The translations under genes and the position numbers were made by a program. Under the pieces are notes generated by a model. The model was not told the origin of the DNA. It ran no database searches and saw nothing but the letters and a program-made list of their open reading frames with translations. From contig CM066991.1 of the NCBI GenBank assembly GCA_033977485.1, positions 58,523,350 through 58,587,349 on the forward strand: DNA of 64,000 nt, in the 5' to 3' direction. Source of the DNA: Hydrangea macrophylla (lineage: Eukaryota; Streptophyta; Magnoliopsida; Cornales; Hydrangeaceae). Shown here one piece after another: positions 43,661 through 54,339 of the stretch; the stretch's first letter is position 1; every line of letters starts with the position of its first letter.

Positions 43661-44550
43661 TATTAAAAATTGACATTGGCTATCCAAAAGGCAACCTTCT
43701 CATTTTGTCGGTTCATGGTTGCCCTGCCATCTCGCACAGTTCCCTGGACGAACCAGCCAATTCATAAGATCAACACTAGGTTCCTCCCTCTTAAGTGCAC
43801 CGGTTCAGTTAAGTGGCCGGTTCACCAGTTTAGTGGTCGAACTGGCCAGTTCTAATAACCATGGTTAGAATGAGGGGTAGGTTCTTGTAACTTTTGTCTT
43901 TTTTTGGTGTTTATGGAATGAAAAAATAATAGAATTTCTAAAATGAAGGAAGTGTTTTGCGGGCATTTTTAACTAACATATGCTACGCACCTTAATTTTT
44001 GGTGTACTAGATCGTAATGTAGCTTATTTTTTAAAGTTCTAGGGAAATATGTGTATTAGGGTCTAATTGTTTGGAATCCTAAATAGATAACAATTAGTAT
44101 CACATAAAGAAAAAATTGTAAGATAGGGCTCAATACAAGGGAGTACCAATATATATATATATATATAATATTGGAGCTCAATGTGTGTCCAGTCATATTT
44201 TTCAAGGTGTTTTGGCATGGTCGGCCCAAAGGGGGGGCAAAGGGGGCAACGCTCCTGGCCACCAAAGTTCACAAAATTTTGAGAGTACCCCTGAAATTTT
44301 CATAATTACATTTTTACCTTGAGATTTTTAGTACTTTACATTTAGGCCTCCCCAAGGCCCAATTTAGTGTCATCAACTACATATATATTGATATACATGT
44401 ATATAAAACTCAAAAACAAAGGCCCTAGAATTTTAAAAATTACACTTTTAGTGTAAGAATTTTTTGAGTTATAGAAATATGCCCCTCTACAATTTTGAAA
44501 GATACCATACAATATTTTAAGTTTCATAAATAGACTCATATTATAAGTAG
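43661..44550. other. No gene recognised
   Basis: Includes a (TA)n run at 44151-44167 and a G-rich patch at 44228-44250. The region 44220-44705, with GGGGGGGCAAAGGGGGC on the left and GGACCGCCCTG on the right, looks transposon-derived, but no target duplication was found. Confidence 0.3.
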
Positions 44551-44638
44551 ACCCCAAAAAAATCGCCAATTATATATAAGTAAATCCTAAAAAAATTGTC
44601 AATTATGTATAAGTATATCCCAAAAAAATTGCCTCGGG
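44551..44638. repeat. Three-unit tandem repeat, about 33 bp
   Basis: Units of CCCAAAAAAAT(C/T)GCCAATTATATATAAGT type occur three times, with small changes. Confidence 0.7.
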
Positions 44639-44901
44639 ATGTGTAAGGGCCTCCCTTTTAGTAATTCGTCCTAGGCATCCAAATACTCAGGACCGCCCTG
44701 TGTTTTGGTGTGTGTACAGTCGACACTTGACCAATTAAACTATGCCACATAAGCACTGATTTGCCCAAATATCCCCCTCAGTCGACAAAACACAAAACCA
44801 CTCTCTCTCTCTCTCATTCTTTATCAACCACACCCTCAGACTCTCTCACCTCTGTCTCTCTCCGCCTCCCTCCACCTCCACCCATCACCGCTCCGCCTTT
44901 G

Positions 44902-44952
<51 letters not shown>
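44902..44952. repeat. (CT)n microsatellite
   Basis: About 25 CT units within a C-rich, CTCC-rich segment (44800-44990). The flanking frames in both directions are products of the repeat. Confidence 0.95.
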
Positions 44953-44954
<2 letters not shown>

Positions 44955-45151
44955 GTTGAGCTCCAAGCAAGCCCACCGCTGACCATCTCAAAATCACCAT
45001 CTCCATCATAGTTGTGGCCGAAGCTCTTTCAATCTCTTTGAAAAAGATTACGCCCTTCTCGGTCTCCACGACCCAACCGATTCGAGCAACAGTTCTGGTG
45101 CAGACTCGAGTCTGACTGTTTAAGTCCGTCATGATCTCTCTCTCTTATCCG

Positions 45152-45155
45152 TCAT

Positions 45156-45192
<37 letters not shown>
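45152..45192. repeat. (CT)n microsatellite, second
   Basis: CT run preceded by a direct repeat of CCGTCATGATCTCTCTCTCT at about 45125 and 45150. Confidence 0.9.
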
Positions 45193-45194
<2 letters not shown>

Positions 45195-45250
45195 ATGTGC
45201 ACACTTTATATGCACATTTTATGTGCACATAGCATTATCCTTTACCCAAA

Positions 45251-45420
45251 GAGTAATGATTGGTGCACATAAAATACGCACATAAAGTGTGCACATAAAG
45301 ATCTGGACCATTAATTTCGGTAGATCCCATATATGCAGGCGCGGGTTCCACCAAATTGAGTGACCCAGATCTTTATGTGCACACTTTATGTGCACATTTT
45401 ATGTGCACATAACATTACCC
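45251..45420. mobile_element. Foldback MITE with GTGCACATAAA arms, 170 bp
   Basis: The left arm GAGTAATGATTGGTGCACAT and right arm, reversed, GGGTAATGTTATGTGCACAT pair over about 60 bp. The 9-bp duplication TTACCCAAA / TTCCCCAAA has one mismatch (45242-45250 and 45421-45429). A further half arm of the same sequence lies just outside at 45194-45240, so part of a second copy is adjacent. Confidence 0.85.
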
Positions 45421-45539
45421 TTCCCCAAAACTTTATGTTATCAAATCTAGTTCTGAACACATGAATTTATTTATTTATTTATTTTTAACTTTATGCTATC
45501 GATCCAGTTCAGTTCCGAATAAATTATTATTATTATTAA

Positions 45540-46360
45540 TTTTTTTTTATCAAAAAGTTCATGTGTTCATGTTTTCCTAATATTTTGCACAAAAGTTCAC
45601 GTGTTCAATCACTTTTTTTTTCTCCCAAAAACTTCAGATCTGAACACAAAGTTCGCGTGTTCAAATTAGTTTCGGTGCAAAACCCTTTTTGTGTGTATGT
45701 TTTAACAAAAAGTTCATTGTTTGCTTTCCTAATTTTTTGCACAAAAAGTCCATTCATGTCTTCAGTCCTTTTTTTTTTTTGCAAAAACTTCATGGGACAT
45801 ATGGTTTATTTCTTTATTTTATTTAAATTTAAATTTTCACAAAAGTTCATGTGTGCGCATATGATCAGGTTCATTCATCATTTTTTCTTACCTAATCTCA
45901 TATTTTGAAATTTCAATCTGATTTGTAATCTAAGATTTGAAATTTTAATTTTTTTCCAAATTTTATTCCTTACCAAACTTTGAAATTTCATTTTAATATA
46001 ATCTGTTTTCCAAAACTTTGAAATTTTACCTAATATCATTATTAAAATGAAATCTTACTAGATTTGTAATCTAAGGTTTGAAATTTTGCAATTTTAATTT
46101 TTCCAAAATTTATTCCTTACCAAACTTTGCCACAGAACCCTTTACTTTATTTATTTTTTTTTTTTATTTTTGTGTTTAACAAAAAATTTATGTGTTCAGT
46201 CCTTTTTTTTCCCACAAAAAGTTCATGTTTTCCTTTTCTTTTTTTTACATAAAAAGTTCATTTTTTTTTTCTGCTAAAACTTCATGGATACATGTTTTTT
46301 CCTTATTATTTGAATTTAAATTTTCACAAAAAGTTCATGTGTATGCATATGATCAGGTTC
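45540..46360. repeat. Degenerate repeats of AAAAAGTTCATGTG and TTTGAAATTTT
   Basis: Text around AAAAAGTTCATGTGTTCA recurs at least six times. A longer block from ACTTCATGG..ACAT to GCATATGATCAGGTTC occurs twice (45786-45872 and 46277-46360), showing tandem duplication with divergence. The middle (45880-46130) repeats AAACTTTGAAATTTTACC-type units. The array resumes at 49716 beyond the inserted LTR element. Confidence 0.7.
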
Positions 46361-47269
46361 TGAAGCAATTCTAGGTTTATAAAAATAAATTGGAGAACTT
46401 TAAGGAAGGCAAGGGAATAAATCTACCAAGTTAGCTTGCAAAATATAACAATACAGATGTATTAAATCAGACCAGCAAAATTATAGTGCACCTTAATAAA
46501 CCACAGCTTTATTTAACACCAAAACAGTCACTAGAGATGAGAAATTCCAAAATAAGATCACCCCTAACCTAAGTAACAAGGGCAGCAAAAGAGAAGGGAG
46601 ATAAGGCATAAAATTAAGGGATCAAAGCAGCAGAAATAGAAGGAAAGGAAGAGAAGAAGCTGAAAGAAGAAAAGAAACGCAGCAGCAATAAAGAAAAGAA
46701 AACAAATTATGCTCTATTATATAGAGAAGAGGGATGATGAAGGAGAGTAAAGGAAGAAGCAGGGAAGGGAAAAGAGTAGCAGCTCAGTACGAAGAGAAGA
46801 GTGAAGACGAATAGAAGGAGTAGTAGCAAAATGGGTAGAGATTGATGACAGAAAATCAGAGAGGAAGAAGGAATTAGATAAGACTCAGATTCAGGGAAAG
46901 AATCGGAGAAGTAGAAGAGAAGTAGGAGGAGGAGGAGGAGGAGAATCAGACTTACCTGGAGAAGGATAGAAGCAGCAGACTAGGAAGGAGAGAAGAGAGG
47001 TAGCAGAGAAGAGGAAGAGCAGCCCTTAGGGTTTCCTGCAAAATACCAAATATCCAAATCTCCCTTGTGCTCCTTGAACTTAAGTTTAAATAGCTCACCC
47101 AAGTCATGTGACTTGCATGTGACTCTTTAAATGATGTGGAGTGTGGACACCCCCATCATCTTAGGGTTTAAAACAAACTTAAAACAAGAAAAGCTAAATA
47201 AAAAGAAAATACTACTAGTACCTAAAATTAAAATACATAAATAATAAGTAGTAATCCTAAGTTACATCA
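46361..47269 (-). repeat. 3' LTR of deleted gypsy element
   Basis: 909 bp, aligned with 49266-49715 over its first about 450 bp. Its inner end (GATGTAACTT on the minus strand, at 47269) follows the purine-rich CACGGGGAGAAC tract at 47270-47283. Confidence 0.8.
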
Positions 47270-47406
47270 GTTCTCCCCGTGCGGAAAGAACTCGACTTCG
47301 TCGAGTATGCTTCGGTAAGTCTTTGAAACAAATCTTCACAACGATGTCTCAACTCGGTCTCATCCATCCACAAACTATTTTGTCAAGGGTCGACCTCTGC
47401 AGCTAA

Positions 47407-48215
47407 CTAGATACTTTTGGAGTATTCTGCCTCGTGTCTTGATAGCCTTGATATCCACAATGTCTTCAATGAATCCTTCACGCGACTAGTAGTTAGATTA
47501 GCATCTAACTTCTTGAGAATACGAAATGGCTCAAATTGCTTTCTACTCAACTTGCTATACGACCCCACTGAAAACCTTTCATGCCCACAATAAATCATGA
47601 CTAAGTCTCCCATAGAAAAGGATAACTCCATACGATGTTGATCTACTTCCTCTTTATATTTAGAATTGGCAACCTGTAGCTTCTCAAGCACTTCTCGCTG
47701 CACATTCTTTTTATGCTCAATAATATTATCAGCTTTAGGACTAATACGCTACGATAAGGAATAGAAGAACAATCGAGAATATGCAAAATTGGAAGGCCAT
47801 AAACAAATTCAAAATGAGTTTTTCCGGTTGTTCTATTTAGTGAACTGTTATAGGCAAATTCAGCTTGTGGTAAAATTAAGTCCCATTGATGTAGTCTTTC
47901 GCTAGCCAAACATCGAAGTAAACCACCTAGGTTGAGATTAACTACCTTTGTTTGTCCATCCGTTTGAGGATGATAAGCACTATTAAATTGAAGGTTAATA
48001 TCAAGCCTACTCCATAAAGTTATCCAAAAATGACTCAAGAATTTTGTGTCCATGACCGAAGTGAATGACATAGGTATGCGATGCAGACAGACTATCTTCT
48101 TAAACAACAAATGAGCTACCACAAGGAAATCAACTTGAGTTCCCTTTGGTTTTGTCTCAAGTTTGTTCTGATTAAAGACCATGACAGACTTCTGTTCGAC
48201 TCTATTTTGGGTAGA
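47407..48215 (-). pseudogene. Gypsy integrase pseudogene
   Basis: Minus-strand frames read LHRIPMSFTSVMDTKFLSHF (the second catalytic Asp region), then AYHPQTDGQTKVVN (the catalytic Glu changed to Lys), and LPQAEFAYNSS. The C-terminal part at 47703-47407 includes FSMGDLVMI and KQFEPFRILKKL. The Glu-to-Lys change and the frameshift between the two parts make it inactive. Confidence 0.8.
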
Positions 48216-48222
48216 CTGTTGG

Positions 48223-48714
48223 TCAACCTTCTTTGTAGGCATCTTTGCATCCCTTTGAGGACAAAATTGTCTCAAACTTGTCTTTCTTGAAGGTATAGGT
48301 ATTCTTTTCTCCATCATGTTTTGTCTTTCTATCATACTGCCACGGACGTCCCAACAAGATATAATACACCTCTAGTGGTATAACATCACACCAGACCTCG
48401 TCCCTATAATTCTTCCCAATGGAGAAATTCACCAAACAACATTTATTGATCTAGACCTCACATTCTACCTTAAACCAAGCCACCTTATATGGACTAGACA
48501 ATTGGACGGTCTTCAACGCGAGTTTGTCAACCATCTCTTGGGAGACAAAGTTTTCAGTGCTCCCACTGTCATTGACAACGGAACACAATTTCCCTCCGGA
48601 TGTGCAAGTAGTGCGGAAGAGATTTTGCGTCAACCATCTATCATCGGTAGAGGCCTTAGGAGATAACATTACATGATGAATGACAAGGCACGGACCATTC
48701 ACATCACCAGGCAC
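48223..48714 (-). pseudogene. Gypsy protease pseudogene
   Basis: The first frame (48714-48451) contains CSVVNDSGSTENFVSQEMV, the protease active site DSGS. A second frame (48435-48223) contains WCDVIPLEVYYILLGRPWQYDRK, the end of the protease domain (LLGRPW). The reading then runs into integrase text within about 100 bp, so RT and RNase H have been deleted. Confidence 0.8.
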
Positions 48715-49248
48715 GGACCATTCACATCACCATCATTACTCTCTTGAGTTTTTGTAGGTCTCCTACCATCTAGGCCAACTAACCCATGCACCATTTTCGG
48801 TGAGTCGGCCAATTTGGGTATGCATTCGTTCCATTGTCTCTTGTTGGCATTGGAAGGCTTCTTTCCAAGACTCTCCTATGGGATTTTGAGTGGTGTTATT
48901 AGCCATAAGAAAATGTGATTCGAACTAATGGATTAACCAAACATTCTAAATGCAAAATATGAGACTCTAGACCACTCTAGACACTCTAAATAAACAAAAA
49001 TCAGCAACTCTGAATGATGGACTGTAACCTAGAAGAAACAAATATGCAGTGACAAGAAGCTAGAAATACGCCAAAAGTGAGAGATCTAAATGCAAACCAG
49101 CAAGATTAAGTGTACTTCTAATGCTTAGACACATGGAACAACAATTATGCAAGGACCACAATAGCAAACTCTAACAAGAATTTTATCAAACATGTGATAT
49201 GCAATATTTAGATGCAGAAATTTCATGAGATGAACTACTATAAACCAT
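48715..49248 (-). other. Leader and gag remnant of deleted gypsy element
   Basis: Between the primer site and the protease. Only about 500 bp, too short for a full gag. A 26-bp direct repeat (GGCACGGACCATTCACATCACC) occurs at about 48688 and 48709. Confidence 0.5.
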
Positions 49249-49260
49249 GCTTTGATACCA
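49249..49260 (-). other. Primer binding site of deleted gypsy element
   Basis: TGGTATCAAAGC on the minus strand, five bases inside the right LTR. Matches the initiator tRNA-Met type. Confidence 0.75.
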
Positions 49261-49265
49261 CTTGA

Positions 49266-49715
49266 TGAAATCCTAGGTTTATAAAAATAAATTGAAGAAC
49301 TTTAAGGAAGGCTAGGGAACAAATCCGCCAAGTTAGCTTGCAAAATATAACAATACAGAGGTATTAAAATCAGCCCAGTAGAATTATAGTGCACCTTAAT
49401 AAACCACAGGTTTATTTAACACCAAAATAGTCACTGGATACAAGAGAATTCCAAAATAAGATCACCTCTAACCTAAGTAACAAGGGCAGTAAAGGAGAAG
49501 GGAGATAAGGCAACAAATTAAGGGATTAAAGCAGTAGATACAGAAGGAAAGGAAGAAAAGAAGCTAAAAGAAGAAGAGAAACGCGGCAGCAATAAAGAAA
49601 AGAAAACATATTATGCTCTATTCTATAGAGAGGAGGGATGACGAAGGAGAGTGAAGGAAGAAGAAGGGAAGGGCGACAACCAGCAGCTCAGTACGAAGAG
49701 AAGAGTGAAGACGAA
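49266..49715 (-). repeat. Truncated 5' LTR of deleted gypsy element
   Basis: Aligned with the first half of 46361-47269. It stops at GAAGACGAA, where the degenerate AT-rich array resumes. Confidence 0.8.
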
Positions 49716-50020
49716 ACTTTGAAATTTCATTCTAATATAATCTGATTTCCAAAACTTTGAAATTTTACCTAGTCTCATATTTGATATGAAATCTTATTAT
49801 CATATTTGTAATCTAAGATTTCAAAATTTTAATTTTTCCAAAATTTATTCCTTACTAAAATTCGAAATTTTATTCTAATCTAAATCTGATTTTCAAAACT
49901 TTGAAAGTTTACCTAATCTCATATTTGAAATTTTTAACAAGTATGAGCTCAAATTTCCTTTCTAAAAATTTGAAATTATATTTGGTATTTTCCTAATTTT
50001 TTTCCTTTCTAAGCTTTGAA
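49716..50020. repeat. Degenerate TTTGAAATTT array, continued
   Basis: Units such as AACTTTGAAATTTCATTCTAA and CAAAACTTTGAAATTTTACCTA match those at 45975-46060, so the LTR element landed inside this array. Confidence 0.65.
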
Positions 50021-50029
50021 ATTTAATTA

Positions 50030-50419
50030 GGGTAAATTACCTTTTACCCCCCTGTGGTTTGCCTCTATAGTACTTTGGCCCCCTGTAGTTTGAAATGTAA
50101 CACATAACCCCCCTGTAGTTTGCCTCTGTGGCACTTTACCCCCCTGTAGTTTGAAATGTAACACATAACCCCCCTGTAGTTTGCCTTTGTGACACTTTAC
50201 CCCCCGTAATTGTTGGTCATTTAAGCAATTTGTTTTGGCTATAAGGAGGTAAAGTGTCACATAAGCAAATTACAAGGGGGTTATGTGTTACATTTCAAAC
50301 TACAGGGGGGTAAAGTGCCACAGAAGCAAACTACAGGGGGGTTATGTGTTACATTTCAAACTACAGGGGGCCAAAGTGCCATAGAGGCAAACCACAAGGG
50401 GGTAAAAGGTAATTTACCC
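50030..50419. mobile_element. Foldback MITE with repeats in each arm, 390 bp
   Basis: Perfect 9-bp duplication ATTTAATTA (50021-50029 and 50420-50428). Ends GGGTAAATTACCTTTTACCC and its reverse. Each arm of about 180 bp repeats a unit with GTAGTTTGAAATGTAACACA and CTGTAGTTTGCCTCTGTGGC about two and a half times. The two arms are near-perfect reverse complements around a short centre at about 50205-50245. The 9-bp duplication suggests Mutator-like mobilisation. Confidence 0.93.
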
Positions 50420-50428
50420 ATTTAATTA

Positions 50429-50930
50429 TAATCTAATCTGATTTCCTAAATTTGAGGGTAAAATTTGTTTTCGTAATCTCTGATTTGAAATTTTATCTAT
50501 TCTTAAAATTGAAATCTAATTTCAAAAATTTATCTTAGGTTGAATATTATTTAACAGTTGTGTGCTCAAAGCTAAAGTATCATTCAACAAATAAAATCAT
50601 TAATTTCTTTAATATCTCGTTTACTGTCGTACTAATATTTGGAATGCTAGACTTTTCTAGTTTGTAAAATTTTGGAATTGTAGTTATTATTATATTCTAT
50701 AAATTGCAAATGGACATGAATTTTATTGTCGTATTTATAATTTATATTTTACATACGAGACTTTTTTTCACATATTATCTTTTCTTCAAATGATATAACT
50801 TTTCTCAATTTAGATGCAGTTTATACTCATATAGAATTTGGGAAATTTTTACCCGAATCATCAAAATGGGGCGAATGTATCCCTGACCCATCACTGTTTC
50901 AACTTATTTCCCAAACCCATCACTTTCTTA
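50429..50930. other. No gene recognised
   Basis: AT-rich sequence without a frame or clear repeat. The part from 50845 begins a segment with repeated CCCATCACT. Confidence 0.4.
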
Positions 50931-51107
50931 GAAGTCGCTACTTGAAAGTAGTGACTTCGGCCAAAATAATCCCAACAAGTAGTCGCTACTTCAAATAACG
51001 ACTTCCTTCATCCCAAAGGAGAAGTCGGTCGTTATTTGAAGTAGCGACTTCAGTGAAAAAGTAGAAGTCGCTACTTAAGTAGAAACCGCTACTTCAAGTA
51101 GCGACTT
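50931..51107. repeat. Array of GAAGTCGCTACTT hairpins
   Basis: Hairpin-forming units start near 50931, 50980, 51021, 51064 and 51085. Best example: GAAGTCGCTACTT, GAA, AGTAGTGACTTC at 50931-50958. Arms differ by one or two bases between units. No target duplication was found and no protein frame is believed. Confidence 0.75.
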
Positions 51108-51180
51108 CAGGCTTACATTATGCCTGCCCCTTCTTCTTTTTCTTCTTCTTTTTCTTCTTCCTTCACCCATCATTAACATT

Positions 51181-51322
51181 CTCTGTGTGTGTGTGTGTGT
51201 GTTACAGAGACACACGCACACACACAGAGAACAGTGTATACACACACACACACACAAAACAATGTATATATACACACAGACATACACACACACACAGACA
51301 CATACACACATAAACATACACA
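51181..51322. repeat. (GT)n and (CA)n microsatellites, inverted
   Basis: A GT run at about 51184-51201 followed by several CACACA blocks to 51322, so the region can fold. Confidence 0.9.
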
Positions 51323-52552
51323 GAGACTTTTCTCAATTTAGATGATTTAGATGCAGTTTATAATTATAGAGAATTTGTGCAGTTTATACTTAATGATAAT
51401 CTAATAAAATTTGGATCCTCTATGTACAACCCGTGCCTGAAGGATCATTGATGTTTTATGACAAACTAATAAAATGCATTTAACAGTGTTTAATGTTGAA
51501 ATGACAAAGTAGTATTTGCTGCTTTATTTTTTTATTTTTTATTTAGAACTGTCCTCAAGGTTTGACCCAATTAATACACGTGGAATTGTATTAAGTACTG
51601 AGATATAGAGGATTAGTTCTTGAATGACCTTTGTGCATGGTCTGAATTCAATAGGGGCTTTAGCCACGGGCAATATCTAAGGTTAAATAACTGAAAACTA
51701 CCACAATGTACCACTTTTCATTTTCTATAAAAATCACTTTTCTTTTAAGTAATAAGCCTTTTGATTAAATTCGTTGAAAGGGAAATATCAAGAACAGTCA
51801 ACATTTCAACGAAGGAGCAACAGAGGCTTGTTGCACTTCATTGTACAATGCATTGATCAGATAAGGTCATCGGGCACACACTTTATAGGAAGTAAACACC
51901 TTAACACCTGGATACATACAAAGTGTGGATATTTTCATGACATGACATATGTATCTTGGGCACACTATCAAGTCTCCCACGTTTTCATTAAACATAACAA
52001 TTGAATTAGTTTGTACTTTGTACTTTTTACAAGCTTGAGATGTTGCACTAATGAAACTCATTTGTTCCATAAAAGAGAAGGTTGTTCATTGAGTGATTAA
52101 TAAAAATTGCATCAAGAATTGCTCACACTATAAAATGGAAGATACAAGTGTACGGGGAATTGCATTGATTTAATACAAATGGTGACTATGAAAGAATGTT
52201 TTTTTTGTTATGGTATATATCTATAAGTTGGAGAAATGTTTGTAATTAGAAGCTTGTATGAGCTCATCCTCAGCGCCTTTTTCCACGAGGGCGTATTATA
52301 CTAAGGCGCAGTTGTTTATTTTGAAACGTACATTTAGATCCACAATTACACGGAAAATTAAGGAACAAACCTAATAGTTATTTAGAGAGAACTAATAGAA
52401 TTTTTATATAAAGCCCTACATTACCATAAAGAAAAGGAACAAACCTATACCTTTGACCAATAAAAACCCTCAAACAATTCAAATGCACAGCAGTAGACAC
52501 CACTCCATCACATAAAGTCAAAAATTTTAATAGAGGTAAAAAGTTAAAAGGT
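51323..52552. other. No gene recognised, downstream of cystatin-like gene
   Basis: The frame at 51774-52004 gives a protein I do not recognise. 52255-52320 has a GC-rich patch (GCGCCTTTTTCCACGAGGGCG). The 3' untranslated region of the cystatin-like gene should lie in about 52300-52552 on the minus strand. Confidence 0.35.
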
Positions 52553-53553
52553 TCAAGACTCGCAATTACCTTGCTTATCAATCAGGTTAGTTTGGTTGTT
52601 AGGAGTGAGGCTAAACGATTGTAACTCCAATGCGTTCTTATTCCCAACATTACGCCAAATCTTCGCTTGGTAAGTATTCTTGACTTCATTATGATCAATT
52701 GCCTCCAAGGTAATATGATAGATCCTACCACAAATGGCCTGAGTGTACGCCTTCACCACTCTCACAAACTCAAGGTTTGTATTCTACGAAAGAAAGAAAA
52801 ATGTGCAAATTTTAAACTAGAATTAGGACCAGAACTCAATCTTGAGTACACAATAGGAATGAATAATAATAATAGTAGTAGCAAATCTTCAGGCATAGCC
52901 TTGCCACAATTATTGCTCACAACCTCTCTATCTCTCCGCTGATGGGTCCCATAGTACCAATGGACCCGGAGAGAGATAGAAAGGTTGTGAGCAAAAAGTT
53001 ATGGCAAAGTTGTGCTTGAAGTTTTATTCTAATAATAATAATAATAATAATTTTTAGAATATTCTATCACATGGTAGAAGGTGACACATGCATGACATGA
53101 GCAATGACATAAGCAATGATGCAAGCCTTGTTTATTGGATGATGCAATCATTTTTGTGGAAGTTTCATAGAAGCTTATGAAAGTTTCATGGAAATATAGG
53201 GCTTGGTAAAGAAGGAAGTTTTCTGGAAGGATCATGAAGGTTCTTGGAAGGATCGAAGGCAAGTTCCAGGACAGCAAACGAAGGTTCTTGAAAAAAAGTG
53301 TTACCTAGTCATGAAGATTTGTCCTCCTATAAATATGGGTTGCTAGATATATGGAAAACGTCACTTGGCGACCAAATGGGCCAGTGAGGGAGAGAGCGAT
53401 GTGTCCCTTTTGGGACACATGAGGGTTCTTATATGTATGTGTGTGTTTGGAGTGTCTTTCCAAATGTTGGTATCAGATGTTCCGGTAGTGTTTCAAGCTT
53501 CTGTTGCGTGGGGAAATGGCATTTTTACCAACAACAATAACAACAACAACAAC

Positions 53554-53603
<50 letters not shown>

Positions 53604-54238
53604 ACACAAAACAATAACGTATGGATCATGATCGGCTATCTTTGCATTTTAACCCAAAAAAACACAACTCGCAAAATGAAGTAGTATAAATCACAGACAA
53701 GTAAGTATCCAGCAGATCAATAAAAGCACAGGGGATTGTTGAGTGAAATCCAAACCTGTTGCTGGTTGTATTGTTTCACAGCAGCAATGGCTGGTTCTGT
53801 GATTCTGGGACTATCTAAAGATTGGCCGAACTTTAGTAAACTGCCCGTGGGAATCAGGTCCAAATTATAAGCCTGTTATTAGTAAAGAAATATTATCTCT
53901 GTTTTGTTGAATATGAGTGTATATATATATATATACACATACACACACAAATAAAGAGAGAGGAGCGGGGGGAAGAAGAATACCAGAATATGCTTCAGCT
54001 GTTCTTCTTCTTCTTCCAAACGTTCAGGCGAAAATAGAGAATTGAGAACTCCTCTAGCTCCATCCGCAGTAGTGTAGCAACACCGGAAAGAGGAATGACG
54101 AGACAGCAGATGATGATTGTTGTTGATCACAGTCGGATTCACGGCACCTAAAAACCCTAGTTGACTTGTCCTTCTGACAAGATGGTTGCTAAAACCCATT
54201 TTACCCACTTTCTCAAGCATAAAACGAAGAGCAGCCAT
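52553..54238 (-). CDS. Cystatin-like protein gene, three exons
   Basis: Exons by splice signals and frame: 54238-53984, 53872-53756 and 52783-52553; introns one and two are phase 0 with GT..AG ends. Predicted length is about 200 residues. Residues 1-60 are rich in Arg, Ser and Asn with few acids (MAALRFMLEKVGKMGF, LVRRTSQLGF), like a mitochondrial presequence. Residues about 115-185 match the cystatin fold: AAVKQYNQQQNTNLEFVRVV, the hairpin QAICG (residues 139-143, where cystatins have QVVAG), YHITLEAID and YQAKIWRN. The usual LARFAV helix motif is EPAIAAV here. Cystatins block papain-type proteases by binding the active-site cleft; the altered motif leaves inhibition uncertain. The end at TGA 52553 is tentative, since CAAG/GTAATT could be another donor. 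Confidence 0.75.
52887..53021. mobile_element. Foldback MITE in intron 2 of cystatin-like gene
   Basis: The left half CTTCAGGCATAGCCTTGCCA and right half, reversed, CTTCAAGCACAACTTTGCCA pair over about 50 bp. The core CTCTATCTCTCC..GGAGAGAGATAG resembles that of the MITEs at 32026 and 61986, but ends differ and no target duplication was found. Confidence 0.65.
53029..53755. other. Rest of intron 2, with LTR-like signals
   Basis: Holds (AAT)n at 53033-53051, a TATAAATATGGG box at 53329, and TTGGTATCAGATG at 53468, which resembles an initiator-Met primer site. This may be a small degraded LTR or TRIM element in plus orientation. No second LTR was found. Confidence 0.3.
53524..53602. repeat. 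(AAC)n/(AAT)n microsatellite
   Basis: AAC units passing into about 18 AAT units; it encodes the poly-Asn frame seen on the plus strand, which is not a gene. Confidence 0.95.
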
Positions 54239-54305
54239 GGACTTTCTCTTGTTTAGGGTCTACGGGCTGAATCCCAAGACAAAAGAGAAGCTGGTAGTCG
54301 GAGCC

Positions 54306-54308
54306 GTC

Positions 54309-54339
<31 letters not shown>

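Larger units (their letters stand above)
46361..49715 (-). mobile_element. Chromovirus-type gypsy element, internally deleted
   Basis: Minus-strand element. Its 3' LTR is at 46361-47269 and a truncated 5' LTR at 49266-49715. The primer site and protease and integrase remains lie between them, but no RT or RNase H. The integrase style (CHPQTDGQ-like motif and YGLPI..LD text) resembles the Reina/CRM side of chromoviruses. It sits in the degenerate AT-rich array at 45540-50019. Confidence 0.8.

Noticed and set aside
44761..45132. Frames over the CT repeat on both strands
   Set aside because: Same microsatellite effect; the minus-strand frame of 98 codons has no known domain.
50027..50260. 77-codon minus-strand frame
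   Set aside because: Product of the repeated arm of the foldback MITE at 50030-50419.
51774..52004. 76-codon frame downstream of the cystatin-like gene
   Set aside because: No recognisable motif, short and isolated.
52667..52942. Plus-strand frame opposite exon 3 of the cystatin-like gene
   Set aside because: Shadow of the minus-strand coding exon.
53365..53631. Frame with a run of Asn
   Set aside because: Poly-Asn comes from the (AAT)n repeat in intron 2 of the cystatin-like gene.
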